A stretch of DNA of 64,000 bases from Thermoplasmatales archaeon BRNA1 (GTDB lineage: Archaea > Thermoplasmatota > Thermoplasmata > Methanomassiliicoccales > Methanomethylophilaceae). The notes under the pieces are model-generated. The model made no database searches and was not told the origin of the DNA. It was given only the letters and a program-made list of their open reading frames with translations. A program made the position numbers and the translations under genes. How positions within the stretch are numbered: the first letter of the stretch is position 1; every line of letters begins with the position of its first letter. Of this stretch, positions 15,566 to 24,755 are shown piece after piece. The stretch covers positions 434,001 through 498,000 of the forward strand of contig CP002916.1 of the NCBI GenBank assembly GCA_000350305.1, given 5' to 3'.

Positions 15566-15745
15566 TTATCGGCCATATACAGTACTGCGATGTCCAATGT
15601 CGATAAGGAGTATGACCAGTACGTCTATTGGATATCGGCCAACATCCTGTAATATCCCACTCTGTATCTCCACGATCCCCTGTACTGACCGGTCACTGCC
15701 GGTTTTCCTCAAACTATTTATCGCCAGCACGCCGATTCGGAAAGC

Positions 15746-15898
15746 ATGTGCGAGCACAGCCCGATCACCCGGGATTGCAAGTGTCCCAACGAGAAATGCC
15801 CCAGACACGGCAAGTGCTGCGAGTGCGTGGCATTCCACAGGGAGAAGAGGAACAAGCCCCCGTTCTGCCTAAGGAACATCGAGTGGACCGAGCAGTAA
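15746..15898 (+). CDS. Small cysteine-rich protein (50 aa)
   Basis: An unannotated-looking 50-residue protein with eight cysteines: CEHS at the start, then DCKCPNEKCPRHGKCCECVAFH, and CLRN near the end. The Cys spacing suggests a small zinc- or iron-sulfur-binding fold. Evidence for a real gene is an exact TATA element (ACTATTTATCG, about 15713-15723) 27 nt before ATG 15746, predicting a leaderless message, and a clean TAA stop. It is transcribed alone. I know no function for it. Confidence 0.7.
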   Translation: MCEHSPITRDCKCPNEKCPRHGKCCECVAFHREKRNKPPFCLRNIEWTEQ

Positions 15899-16055
15899 GG
15901 TCCCCTCAAACTCTTTCCTTTTCCGGGCACCGGAGGTGCCGTAATTCCGATCCAGGTCACCATGCGGATTTCTGCTGCCTGATGAGCAGCCGCTGGAATG
16001 GCGGGGTCTGATTACCCTACGCGCTATTATTAACTCAGACCCCATTCTGGCACTT

Positions 16056-17240
16056 ATGTACCTAACGAACGAGGAACAGGCCATTCTGGACGGCGAGAAA
16101 GGAGCCGGCGCCCAGAAGGCCATGGAGCTCGTGACCGCCCTGGCGAAAGTGTACGGGGCGGACTCCCTTGTCGACATCACCTCCGCACACCTCTCCGGAG
16201 CATCATACAAGACCATCGGGGAGGGCGGACTGAAGTACCTCTCTGACATGGTGGCCGGAGGTGCCAAGGTCTCCGTGCCGTCCACCCTCAACCCCGTGGG
16301 GATGGACCGCGAGCGCTGGGCGGAGATGCACATCACCGAGGACTTCGCCAAGAAACAGATCGAGATCATAGACCTCTACGGGAAGATGGGCATCCAGAAG
16401 ACCTGCTCCTGCACCCCCTACACCGGTGCCAACGTCCCGAAGTTCGGCGACCACATCGCATGGGCGGAGTCCTCCGCCCTTTCCGTTGCGAACTCCTTCT
16501 TCGGTGCGAGGACCAACAGGGAGGGCGGACCCGGGGCCCTTGCCGCCGCGATCCTGGGGAAGACCGCAAACTACGGCCTCCACCTCGACGGGAACAGGAA
16601 GCCCACAGTTGTCATCGACGTCCAGGACATGGGTTCCTCGGTGTTCGACTACTCCGTCCTCGGACAGGCCGTCGGGATGAAGATGGGGAAGGGAGTCCCC
16701 TACTTCCGCGGACTGCACGACATCACCCTCGAGGACGCCAAGACCCTCTCCGCCGCGATGGCCGCCGCGGGATCCGTCGCTCTCTGGCATGCCGAGGGAT
16801 GCACCCCCGAGGCCAAGAATGGCCTCGACGTCTCCGGACTGGAGACCATCACCATCGGCAGGAAGGAGAGGGAGGACGCCTGCCAGAAGCTCAACACCGT
16901 GGACGATGTCCAGCTCATCGCCCTCGGATGTCCCCACCTCACCGTCAAGGAGATGAAGGATATAGCGGCCCTCCTCAGGGGTAAGGAGAAGCGCAACAGG
17001 GACGTGGAGATTTGGTTCTGCACCTCCGAGGAGGTGCGTGCCAAGTGCCCCGACGAGGTGAAGGAGATGGAGAGGTTCGGCCCCGTCCTGGCGGACACCT
17101 GCATGGTGGTCGCCCCCATCGAGGGAACATTCCAGAGGACCGCCACCAACTCCGCGAAGGCGGGCAACTACCTTCCCACGCTGTGCTCGCAGAAGGTCAA
17201 GTTCGCCGAGATATCCGATCTGCTGAAGGTGATAGAATGA
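16056..17240 (+). CDS. Phosphomevalonate dehydratase large subunit (aconitase X)
   Basis: The aconitase X catalytic subunit (394 residues). In archaea it dehydrates (R)-5-phosphomevalonate to trans-anhydromevalonate 5-phosphate in the modified mevalonate pathway for membrane lipids. Family features are the N-terminal LTNEEQAILDGEKG, CSCTPYTGANVPKFGDHIAWAESSA with an iron-sulfur ligand Cys, ARTNREGGPGALAAA, and a Cys-containing ALGCPHLTVKEM. ATG 16056 is 27 nt downstream of a box-A TATTATTAAC. It overlaps the small-subunit gene by ATGA, so the two are cotranslated. Confidence 0.9.
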   Translation: MYLTNEEQAILDGEKGAGAQKAMELVTALAKVYGADSLVDITSAHLSGASYKTIGEGGLKYLSDMVAGGAKVSVPSTLNPVGMDRERWAEMHITEDFAKKQIEIIDLYGKMGIQKTCSCTPYTGANVPKFGDHIAWAESSALSVANSFFGARTNREGGPGALAAAILGKTANYGLHLDGNRKPTVVIDVQDMGSSVFDYSVLGQAVGMKMGKGVPYFRGLHDITLEDAKTLSAAMAAAGSVALWHAEGCTPEAKNGLDVSGLETITIGRKEREDACQKLNTVDDVQLIALGCPHLTVKEMKDIAALLRGKEKRNRDVEIWFCTSEEVRAKCPDEVKEMERFGPVLADTCMVVAPIEGTFQRTATNSAKAGNYLPTLCSQKVKFAEISDLLKVIE

Positions 17241-17998
17241 TCATTAAGGGAAGGGCGATCTCGCCCGGACGCGCGGAAGGCAAGGCAATAACCTATCCCG
17301 AGGCATTCAGTTTCCTCGGGGGAGTGGATGGAAGGACCGGCAACTTCAACGTCCGCGACGGCAACATCGGCGGGAAGGTTTTCATCTTCCCCAACGGGAA
17401 GGGGTCCACCGTCGGTTCCTACGTCGTCTACGACCTCAAGGTCCAGGGACATCCTCCCGCGGCGCTCATCAACCGCAGCGCCGAGACCATCGTCACCACA
17501 GGCGCGGTCATCTCGAGCGTCCCCATGGTGGACGGCATCGACGTCTCCGTCTTCCGTGACGGCGACGATGTCGTCGTGAACGGGAGCACCGGGGAGGTGG
17601 AGATAAAGAACGTCACGCTCAAGCCCGCAGTGTCGTCGGCGCTCGTGCACAACGGCAAGGTGCTCCTGCTCCGCAGACCCGACGATGCCCGCTCCTTCCC
17701 CGGGAAGTGGTCGCTCGTATCCGGTCACATCGAGGAGGGGGAGACCCCCGAGGAGGCCGCCAGGAGGGAGATCGAGGAGGAGACCGGCGTCAAGGTGTCC
17801 TCCCCCCGCAATGTCCAGGACGCGTTCTGCGTCAGAGAGGGGAACACGGTATGGGAGATCCACCCGTTCCTGTTCGCCGTAGACTCCGAGATGATCGACC
17901 TCAGTCCCGAGAACGTGGACTTCGCCTGGGTTGAGTGCGCCAAGGTCGGCTGCGACAAGCTCGTCGACGGCGTCGAGAAGATCGTCAGAGAGTTCTGA
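17237..17998 (+). CDS. Phosphomevalonate dehydratase small subunit (DUF126) fused to a Nudix hydrolase domain
   Basis: One open frame of 253 residues joins two domains. Residues 1 to about 128 are the DUF126 small subunit of phosphomevalonate dehydratase, with IKGRAISPGRAEGKAI at the start and FPNGKGSTVGSYVVYDL near 51-67. Residues 130-253 are a Nudix domain with a complete Nudix box, G163-x5-E169-x7-R177-E178-x-x-E181-E182-x-G184, preceded by LLLRRPDD. The small subunit is normally free-standing at about 130 residues, so the fusion is unusual. The Nudix part could act on an isoprenoid diphosphate or a nucleotide. The start overlaps the large subunit gene by 4 nt. Confidence 0.88.
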   Translation: MIIKGRAISPGRAEGKAITYPEAFSFLGGVDGRTGNFNVRDGNIGGKVFIFPNGKGSTVGSYVVYDLKVQGHPPAALINRSAETIVTTGAVISSVPMVDGIDVSVFRDGDDVVVNGSTGEVEIKNVTLKPAVSSALVHNGKVLLLRRPDDARSFPGKWSLVSGHIEEGETPEEAARREIEEETGVKVSSPRNVQDAFCVREGNTVWEIHPFLFAVDSEMIDLSPENVDFAWVECAKVGCDKLVDGVEKIVREF

Positions 17999-18004
17999 AA
18001 GGAC

Positions 18005-18709
18005 ATGTGCCAGATACTCACGGATTCGCACCTCCACATCGCTGACGAGGGGTTCCCCGGAACATACGGGGACTACCAATCCCTGCAGAGGGCGGTGTCC
18101 TGCACCGCATCGGTCTCCGACTGGGATGCCCAATCCGGGAAATCCGCGGATAACACGGTACAGTGCTACGGGGTCCATCCGTGGTTCTGCGGCGAGTGGA
18201 ACGGAGATGTCGCCGAGAGGCTGAGATCCATACTCGCGTCCGACGGAAGGTTCCATGTCGGAGAGATCGGCCTCGATGCGAAGAAGGGGGATATCTCCGA
18301 GCAGATGCCCGCATTCATCGCGCAGCTGGAGATTGCGAAGGAGACGGGAAGGGTGGCAACAATCCACATCACGGACTCTGAGAAGGAGGTCCTGGATGCC
18401 GTAAGGAGAGCGGGCTGCAAAGCCGTCCTGCACTCTTTCTCGGCAGAGAGCTACGCCAAGCCGTTCGCTGAGGCCGGATGCTTTTTCTCAATATCTCCGC
18501 GCATCCTCTCCCGTTCGGATGCACGTATAATCCGTCTCCTCGGATCGATACCGGACGACAGGCTGCTGCTGGAATCCGATGCGCCCCACCAGGGCAGGAA
18601 CTTCACCTCCATGGGGGAGTTCGCTTCCCGCATCGCGGGATTCAAAGGTGTCCCGCCCGAAGAACTTTTGAGAACGGTCGCGGATAATTTCACGAGGGTG
18701 TTCGGATGA
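18005..18709 (+). CDS. TatD family metal-dependent hydrolase
   Basis: A 234-residue TatD-type TIM-barrel hydrolase, usually a 3'-5' DNA/RNA exonuclease. Metal ligands are visible: TDSHLH at residues 6-11, GEIGLD near 87, a His in TIHITDS, HSFSAE near 140 and LLESDAPH near 190. It starts 6 nt after the Nudix fusion gene and overlaps the following tcdA by ATGA, so it is in the same transcript as the phosphomevalonate dehydratase genes. The name rests on motifs, not activity. Confidence 0.85.
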   Translation: MCQILTDSHLHIADEGFPGTYGDYQSLQRAVSCTASVSDWDAQSGKSADNTVQCYGVHPWFCGEWNGDVAERLRSILASDGRFHVGEIGLDAKKGDISEQMPAFIAQLEIAKETGRVATIHITDSEKEVLDAVRRAGCKAVLHSFSAESYAKPFAEAGCFFSISPRILSRSDARIIRLLGSIPDDRLLLESDAPHQGRNFTSMGEFASRIAGFKGVPPEELLRTVADNFTRVFG

Positions 18710-19410
18710 GCGGGATGAACGAACGTACTGCCATAATCGTCGGAGAGGACGGACTGGAGCGTCTCCGCAACGCACGCGCGGTCCTCTGCGGCTGCGGCGC
18801 CGTCGGGGGCTACGCCCTCGAGGGTCTGGTCAGGGCAGGGGTCGGCCACATCCGCGTGATCGACAAGGACGTGTTCTCCGAGAGCAACATCAACAGGCAG
18901 ATCCTCGCAACCACGGACACCGTGGGAAGGGTCAAGGTAGAGGTCGCATGCGAACGTGCCAGATCCATCAATCCAGATATCGATATAGAAGGTTTGGACA
19001 TCCTAGTCTCCGACGAGACTATCCCTTCGATCCTGGAGGGGGACTTCGACGTCCTCGTGGATGCCATAGACACCGTGGGCATGAAGACCAAGCTCCTGGA
19101 GAAGGCCTGCGAGATCGGGATCCCCACTTTCTCTTCGATGGGTGCAGCCCTCCACACGGATGCCGCCGCGGTGCGCATCGCCAACATCAGGGATACCTCG
19201 GTATGTCCCATCGCGGCCAAGGTCCGCAGGGCCCTGAGGGACCTGGATTCCTCGAAGATAACCTGCGTTTATTCCCTGGAGACACCCGTCACGGTGCCCA
19301 CGGAGAGGGACGAGTGCGGGAAGAGCATCCTCGGATCGCTTCCCACCATTCCCGCCATTTTCGGAATGTCGCTTGCCAACGAAGCGATCGCCTACATCCT
19401 CAAACGCTGA
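18706..19410 (+). CDS. tcdA: ThiF/E1-like tRNA threonylcarbamoyladenosine dehydratase
   Basis: A 234-residue E1-like protein of the TcdA (YgdL/CsdL) type, which cyclises t6A37 in tRNA to ct6A using ATP. The nucleotide-binding motif is LCGCGAVGGYALEGLVRAG, followed by IDKDVFSESNINRQ, the standard E1 adenylation signature, and DAIDTVGMK. The C-terminal half has TCVYSLETP, as in TcdA. It overlaps the TatD gene by 4 nt. Other E1-like roles are possible but the match to TcdA is good. Confidence 0.82.
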   Translation: MSGMNERTAIIVGEDGLERLRNARAVLCGCGAVGGYALEGLVRAGVGHIRVIDKDVFSESNINRQILATTDTVGRVKVEVACERARSINPDIDIEGLDILVSDETIPSILEGDFDVLVDAIDTVGMKTKLLEKACEIGIPTFSSMGAALHTDAAAVRIANIRDTSVCPIAAKVRRALRDLDSSKITCVYSLETPVTVPTERDECGKSILGSLPTIPAIFGMSLANEAIAYILKR

Positions 19411-19433
19411 TGTCTGGCACTTGTAAAAGTAGA

Positions 19434-19449
19434 GGGGCCCGGAGGCCCC
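19434..19449. terminator. Shared hairpin between convergent tcdA and ileS
   Basis: GGGGCC-CGGA-GGCCCC in the 48-nt gap between two convergent genes. Confidence 0.5.
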
Positions 19450-19458
19450 TAATGAGTT

Positions 19459-22410
19459 TCAGCTCTTGGACACGCCGATGACGATGTTCTTGCCGGTGAT
19501 GTCCCACTCCTTGACGGAGTCTCCCTCGGGGGCCTCGGAGAACTCGATCTTCTTGGAGCGGACCTCGGTGCATATGTGGTCCATCCACATCCTGAACAGC
19601 TCGACGAGGTGGTCCTCCGCCTTCACGTCGCAGACGATGAAGTCCTCGACGTTCAGCTTCATCTCCTTCCTCATCTGCTGGATCCTCCTGATGAGCTCGC
19701 GGGAGTATCCCTCGGCCTCGATCTCGGGGGTGACCTCGAAGTCGATGAAAAGCTCGCCCTCGTCGAAGGCGACGGGCTCGATGTCTCCGTTCCCGACGAC
19801 CTCTCCGCCTGCTGGGAGGTAGTCGACGAGCTTCAGGTTGCCCTGCTGTGCGAGGACGGCATCGAACACCTTCACCGCGGCGTTGACCTTCTCGTCGTTC
19901 CCGCGGACGTACACCGCCTTCAGGGGCCACCTAAGCTTGCTGCCCATCTTGGCCCTCTCGTTGGCGATGATCTCGATGATGTTCTGGATCAGGCGCATGC
20001 TGTGCTCCAGGTCCTCGTTGTACAGCCTCTCGTCCGCGACCTGCCAGTCCTCCATGTGCACGGAGAGGAGCTTTCCGCCCATGGCGCTGTAGATCTTCTC
20101 GGTGATGTGGGGGCAGAGCGGGGCGAGCGCGATGGTGGCGGACATGATCGCCCTGTGGAGCATGAAGTAGGACGCCATCTTGTCCTCGCTGCTCTCCTCG
20201 TCCCAGCTGCGGTCCCTGACCAGGTGGAGGTACCAGCGGGAGAGGTCCTCGAGGATGTAGTCGGAGAGGGCGCGGGCGACTTTCTGGAGCTCCTTGGTCT
20301 CCAGGCTGGCGGTCACGGCGGCCTTCATCTTCTCGGTGCGGGAGAGCATCCAGAGGTCCTCGTCGCGGAGGTGGGGGCGGATGGTCTCGAGGTCGTACTT
20401 CTCCGGGTCGTACTTGTCGATGGACATATACATGGCGGCGAAGTTGACGACGTTCCAGAAGGTGTTGAGGACCTTCCAAGCGTCCTTGGGTCCGTTCTTC
20501 TGGAAGCAGGTGTCCTCCCAGGGCGCGTTGTTCATGACCAGGTAGAACCTGAGTGCATCGGCACCGTATTGGGAGATGACCTCCAGGGGTTCGACCACGT
20601 TCCCGAGGGACTTGGACATCTTCCTTCCCTTGGAGTCGAGCATCCAGGCGTGCATCATAATCTCGTCGTAGGGTGCCCTGTCGAAGGAGACGACACCGGA
20701 CGCCAGGGTGGTGTAGAACCATCCGCGGGTCTGGTCGTGCGCCTCGACGATGAACTTCGGTGGCCACCACTTCTCGAACTCGTCCTTCTTGTGCGGGTAG
20801 CCGAGGTCGGCCCAGGGGGCGACCCCGGAGTCGAACCAGACGTCCATGACGTCGGGGATCCTGTGCATGGTCTTGCCGCACTTGGGGCAGGTGAAGGTGA
20901 CCTTGTCGATCCAGGGGCGGTGGGTGTCCATGCCCTCGGTGTATCCCTGGCCCTCCCTCATCTCGTCGTACTGTCCGACGACCTTCTTCTCCCCGCACTC
21001 GCACTCCCAGATCGGGAGGGGGATTCCCCAGTACCTCTGCCTGGAGACGCACCAGTCGCGGGCGTTCTCCACCCAGTTCTTCTCCCTGGAGGAGCCGGCC
21101 CAGTCGGGGGTCCACTTGACGCGGTCGACCTCGGAGAGCATCTTCTCCTTGACTTTGGGGACCTCGATGAACCACTGGCGGGTGTTGCGGAAGATGATGG
21201 GCGTCTTGCACCTCCAGCAGTGTCCGTACCTGTGCTTGATCTTGCTGGTGCTGAACAGGAGGTTCCTCTCCTTGAGGTAGGAGATGACGTCCTCGTTGAC
21301 GGTACGGACCTTCTTCCCGGCCATGAGCGGGAAGTCGTCGGTGAAGCGTCCCGCCTCGTCGACGGGGCAGAAGGGAACGAGGCCGTACCTCTTTCCGGTG
21401 TCGAAGTCGTCGGGTCCGAATCCCGGAGCGGTGTGGACCAGTCCGGTGTTGTCCTTCTCGACGTAGGGGGCGTCGACGACCTTGTAGGTGTAGTCGGTCC
21501 TCTGGAGGCCGTCGCCGATCTCGAAGGGCGGCATGTACGCGGTGCCGATAAGGTCCTTCCCGTTGTACTCCTGGAGGATCTCGAAGGAGGAGTATCCTCC
21601 AGCGTTCATGACGTACTCGATCTGGCTCTTCATTATGATGACGTTCTCGGATCCGGAGTCTCCGGAGAACTTCACCTTGGCGTAGGTCTCGTCGGGGTGG
21701 ACGGCCACGGCCATGTTGGACGGCAGGGTCCAGGGGGTGGTGGTCCAGATGAGGAGGGATGTGGAGGCGTCGTCCTTCAGGGGGAACCTGACCATGACGG
21801 AGGGATCGGTCTCGTCGGAGTAGTCGATCTCCGCCTCGGCGAGGGCGGTCTCGCAGCGGGGGCACCAGGTGACGACCCTGCTTGAGTCCTTCAGGAGGCC
21901 CTTCTTGAACGCCTGTTGGCAGGTCCACCAGGCGGATTCCATGTAATCGAGTCTGAGCGTCTGATAGGGGCGGTCCCAGTCGAGCCACGCTCCGAGCTGT
22001 TTGAACTGCTCGGTCATGCTTGCGTGAAGGCCGAGGGCGAACTCCTGGCAGGTCCTGACGAACTTGTCGATGCCGATCTCCTCCTCGATCTGCTTCTTGG
22101 AGTGGACACCGATGCTCTTCTCCACCTTGACCTCGATGGGCAGCCCGTGCATATCGAAACCGGGCTGGTCGCGGACGTTGTATCCGTTCATCCTCCAATA
22201 GCGGATGAGGATGTCCTTCACCGTCTTGTTGAGGGCGGTACCGAGGTGGATGGCTCCGGTGGTGTAGGGGGGGCCGTCCACGAAGTAGAACTTCTCTCCC
22301 TTCTCCCTGAGTTCCTTGGTCTTTTCGTAAGCATGCTCGGATTTCCAGAATTCCTGGATCTCCTTCTCCACGTTGGGCGCGGAATAACTGGCTTGGATTT
22401 GCTTTATCAT
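19459..22410 (-). CDS. ileS: Isoleucyl-tRNA synthetase
   Basis: Charges tRNA-Ile. The protein is 983 residues. The HIGH-type signature is in TTGAIHLGTALNKTVKD and the KMSKS loop is in DSKGRKMSKSLGNVVEP; the editing domain carries TTTPWTLPSNMAV and the WCPRCETALAEAE element is present. The C-terminal part has anticodon-binding features (ERAKMGSKLRWPL). It is transcribed alone; an AT-rich box (TTTATAATAAAATAG on the plus strand, about 22469-22483) suggests a leader of about 40 nt. Confidence 0.96.
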   Translation of the reverse strand: MIKQIQASYSAPNVEKEIQEFWKSEHAYEKTKELREKGEKFYFVDGPPYTTGAIHLGTALNKTVKDILIRYWRMNGYNVRDQPGFDMHGLPIEVKVEKSIGVHSKKQIEEEIGIDKFVRTCQEFALGLHASMTEQFKQLGAWLDWDRPYQTLRLDYMESAWWTCQQAFKKGLLKDSSRVVTWCPRCETALAEAEIDYSDETDPSVMVRFPLKDDASTSLLIWTTTPWTLPSNMAVAVHPDETYAKVKFSGDSGSENVIIMKSQIEYVMNAGGYSSFEILQEYNGKDLIGTAYMPPFEIGDGLQRTDYTYKVVDAPYVEKDNTGLVHTAPGFGPDDFDTGKRYGLVPFCPVDEAGRFTDDFPLMAGKKVRTVNEDVISYLKERNLLFSTSKIKHRYGHCWRCKTPIIFRNTRQWFIEVPKVKEKMLSEVDRVKWTPDWAGSSREKNWVENARDWCVSRQRYWGIPLPIWECECGEKKVVGQYDEMREGQGYTEGMDTHRPWIDKVTFTCPKCGKTMHRIPDVMDVWFDSGVAPWADLGYPHKKDEFEKWWPPKFIVEAHDQTRGWFYTTLASGVVSFDRAPYDEIMMHAWMLDSKGRKMSKSLGNVVEPLEVISQYGADALRFYLVMNNAPWEDTCFQKNGPKDAWKVLNTFWNVVNFAAMYMSIDKYDPEKYDLETIRPHLRDEDLWMLSRTEKMKAAVTASLETKELQKVARALSDYILEDLSRWYLHLVRDRSWDEESSEDKMASYFMLHRAIMSATIALAPLCPHITEKIYSAMGGKLLSVHMEDWQVADERLYNEDLEHSMRLIQNIIEIIANERAKMGSKLRWPLKAVYVRGNDEKVNAAVKVFDAVLAQQGNLKLVDYLPAGGEVVGNGDIEPVAFDEGELFIDFEVTPEIEAEGYSRELIRRIQQMRKEMKLNVEDFIVCDVKAEDHLVELFRMWMDHICTEVRSKKIEFSEAPEGDSVKEWDITGKNIVIGVSKS

Positions 22411-22568
22411 CGCTCGTCCTTCTGTAAGGGCGGGGTTTTCTTGCCTGCCCTGTTCCGCCGTGAGCTGATTTTATAATAAAATAGTATGGGTGCACGCGGG
22501 CCTGCGAACAATTATAATCCTTCCCCGACGATTCCTTACAGCACAGTCAAACCGGGGGAAACGGGGAA

Positions 22569-23771
22569 ATGGACCAGGTTAAGAGAGATATTACGATCCT
22601 AGCGATCGCTGTGATCATTTCGGGAGCAGCTATCGGTGCGGCGCTCGTCTACCATTACTCGGACGACGGCGGCAGCGACCTCCCCGGGTTCACCGTGAAC
22701 GGGGACACCGATCTCCCCGGGAATTTCTTCATCTCGTTCGTGTACTCCAAGAACATCATGATGCTTGACGGCCACGGCAACGTGGTATGGTCCAAACACG
22801 AGGACCAGAAGGACGACAACGTCCACGCAGGTTTTTGGGATTTCAAGAAGCACACGGTCGGTGGGAAGACCTACTACAGCTACCACGACCAGGACAGTTC
22901 CTGCGACAAGTTCGGGCTCGAGGGATTCGCCCCCGGGGACCGCGTGATCCTCGACGAGAACTTCAACGAGGTCAAGCGCATAAGGTTCGAACAGTCCTCC
23001 GTGGTGGAGAAGGGCCACCCCCTGGACGGCCACGACTTCTTCCTTTTCGACCTCGACCACTACATCATGTCCGGTTACATCAGGGACACGGTCACGAACG
23101 TCCCCGGCTATGCGCAGTCCACCGTGATCTACTCCTATCTCCAGGAGGTGGACCACGGAACCGTCGTATGGGAATGGAAGAGCATCGATTACCCCGAACT
23201 CTACGGGATGGTGTGCACCGAGGCCACCCCCAACGCCAACGACTTCGGCAACGTCACCACCGCCGCTCCGGATTACGTCCACTTCAACGCCATGCGCGTG
23301 AACGACGACGGCAACCTCGTGTGCTCGTTCCGCCACCTCGACACGATCCTCTTCCTGGACCGCTCCAAGTCCACCGACCAGATCATCTGGAGGCTCTCCG
23401 GACCCCACGACGAGTTCCATCTCGCGGACGACCAGAAGACCTCCGGCCAGCACTACGTCACCGTCAGCGGGAACCAGATCATGGTGTTCGACAACCATAA
23501 CATCGACAAGCACACCCACATCCACACCTTCGATCTGGACACCGGCGGGATGACGGCCGCGAGCACCCTCTACACCGTCGACGGCAAGTTCTCCTCCGCA
23601 TGCGGTTCCGTGACCAGGGTCTCCGGCGACCTGTTCTGTATCGGATGGGGACGCTCCGAGAACGATTCGGTCTGCATGTCCGTGTACGACTTCGCCCAGA
23701 ACAGGGAGCTTCTGTCGGTCACTCTGGAGGACAGGAACAACTTCACCTACAGGTGCGTCTATTACGAGTGA
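22569..23771 (+). CDS. Membrane-anchored arylsulfotransferase-like (ASST) protein
   Basis: A 400-residue protein with an N-terminal signal anchor (hydrophobic residues about 8-30, ILAIAVIISGAAIGAALVY) and an outside domain resembling the bacterial arylsulfotransferase (ASST) beta-propeller: repeated DGHGNVVWS, HFNAMRVNDDGNLVCSFRHL, a strand with TILFLDR and IWRLSGP, and IMVFDNHN. ASST proteins move sulfate between phenolic compounds. The family's key His residues may correspond to those in GHPLDGHDF and DFRHL-like strands, but I cannot confirm. A TATA element (ATTATAATCC, about 22510-22519) and a G-rich ribosome binding site precede the start. An alternative role as a cell-surface propeller is possible. 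Confidence 0.7.
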   Translation: MDQVKRDITILAIAVIISGAAIGAALVYHYSDDGGSDLPGFTVNGDTDLPGNFFISFVYSKNIMMLDGHGNVVWSKHEDQKDDNVHAGFWDFKKHTVGGKTYYSYHDQDSSCDKFGLEGFAPGDRVILDENFNEVKRIRFEQSSVVEKGHPLDGHDFFLFDLDHYIMSGYIRDTVTNVPGYAQSTVIYSYLQEVDHGTVVWEWKSIDYPELYGMVCTEATPNANDFGNVTTAAPDYVHFNAMRVNDDGNLVCSFRHLDTILFLDRSKSTDQIIWRLSGPHDEFHLADDQKTSGQHYVTVSGNQIMVFDNHNIDKHTHIHTFDLDTGGMTAASTLYTVDGKFSSACGSVTRVSGDLFCIGWGRSENDSVCMSVYDFAQNRELLSVTLEDRNNFTYRCVYYE

Positions 23772-23773
23772 TC

Positions 23774-24748
23774 TCACCAGTCCCCGAACTCGCCGTTCCT
23801 GAGCATCTTCTCCAGGCTGTTGCCCAGGCGGATCTCCTTGTCGGTGAGGTCGCACAGCGGGACGGCCCCCTTGGGGCCCATCATGAACACGCAGTCCGGG
23901 CGGAGGACATCGTTGGAGACGATGCCCGTGTTGAACGTGGTCCCGATAAGTTGGCACTTTACTTCGGATACTATCTTGGACATGGATGCGCGGGCGGCGT
24001 TGTAGCCCATGCCGTCGCACAGCCCGTCGACGAAGATCAGGGAAGCGTCCTCGTAGACAGCGGACAGGGCGAACAGTTCTTCCAATGCCTGCTCCCCCGC
24101 GGAGGCGACCTCGCTGAAGCGGAGCATGGTGCTGCCCTCCTCGATCCAGGAGTAGTCCCTTCCCGTGGACCTCTCCATGTACTCCCTGAACTCCCCAGTC
24201 ATCTGCCTGTCGGCGATGACCGAATCCGTGCGGAAGGGCGCCGAGGGATCAGTGAGGTCCACGAACACGACCTTGGATGCGAAATCGCGGACGGCATCCG
24301 CGGCGCGGTCGAGGTCTGGATACTGTCCCTTCCATCCGTTGTCCAGGAGGAACGAGAAGTCCGAGAGTCCGTTGCGGGACACCGTCTCACCGTCCGATAT
24401 GGAAAGGGACTCGCGGGAGAGGGTGCGCCTGCCGGTGCGGGCGTACTCGTACTCGATCCTGGAATCCCCGTCAGTGAACTCGTAATGGAACACGGATTCG
24501 TACTTCGACTGGTCGGGGCGAGACGGCTGCTCCCTCCTGCCGCGGACCATGTCGCGGATGTCCGTGACGGCGAGACCGAGGCTGGTCTTCCCGGAGCCGT
24601 TGGGTCCGAGGACCACTCCCTTCATGACAGTGCCAGATTCCACGCATTCCTGTGAGAACCTGTAGTCGCGTACGAGGGAGAGGTCCAATTCGAAACGTCC
24701 GCCGAAGCAGCGGTAGTTCTCCGTCCAGAATCTGGCCAGTCTGAGCAT
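23774..24748 (-). CDS. AAA family ATPase (COG1106-like)
   Basis: A 324-residue ATPase of the SMC/Rad50-like AAA_15/AAA_21 group. Walker A is LGPNGSGKT (residues 47-55) after the typical N-terminal FWTENYRCF. A signature-like SAGEQALEELF segment follows near residue 215. The Walker B region reads SLIFVDGLCDGMG, so the usual second acidic residue is absent. Such proteins often pair with a nuclease or toxin, but none is encoded here. It converges with the ASST gene with a 2-nt gap. The start, ATG 24748, directly follows a dyad that contains its ribosome binding site. Confidence 0.75.
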   Translation of the reverse strand: MLRLARFWTENYRCFGGRFELDLSLVRDYRFSQECVESGTVMKGVVLGPNGSGKTSLGLAVTDIRDMVRGRREQPSRPDQSKYESVFHYEFTDGDSRIEYEYARTGRRTLSRESLSISDGETVSRNGLSDFSFLLDNGWKGQYPDLDRAADAVRDFASKVVFVDLTDPSAPFRTDSVIADRQMTGEFREYMERSTGRDYSWIEEGSTMLRFSEVASAGEQALEELFALSAVYEDASLIFVDGLCDGMGYNAARASMSKIVSEVKCQLIGTTFNTGIVSNDVLRPDCVFMMGPKGAVPLCDLTDKEIRLGNSLEKMLRNGEFGDW

Positions 24749-24755
24749 CCCATCC

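Noticed and set aside
15590-15652. A 20-codon frame (MSNVDKEYDQYVYWISANIL)
   Set aside because: Codon use looks plausible, but it has no promoter at the right distance and is too short to support as a gene.
19576-21885. A 769-codon open frame antisense to ileS
   Set aside because: It is a GC-rich antisense shadow of a clear isoleucyl-tRNA synthetase gene.
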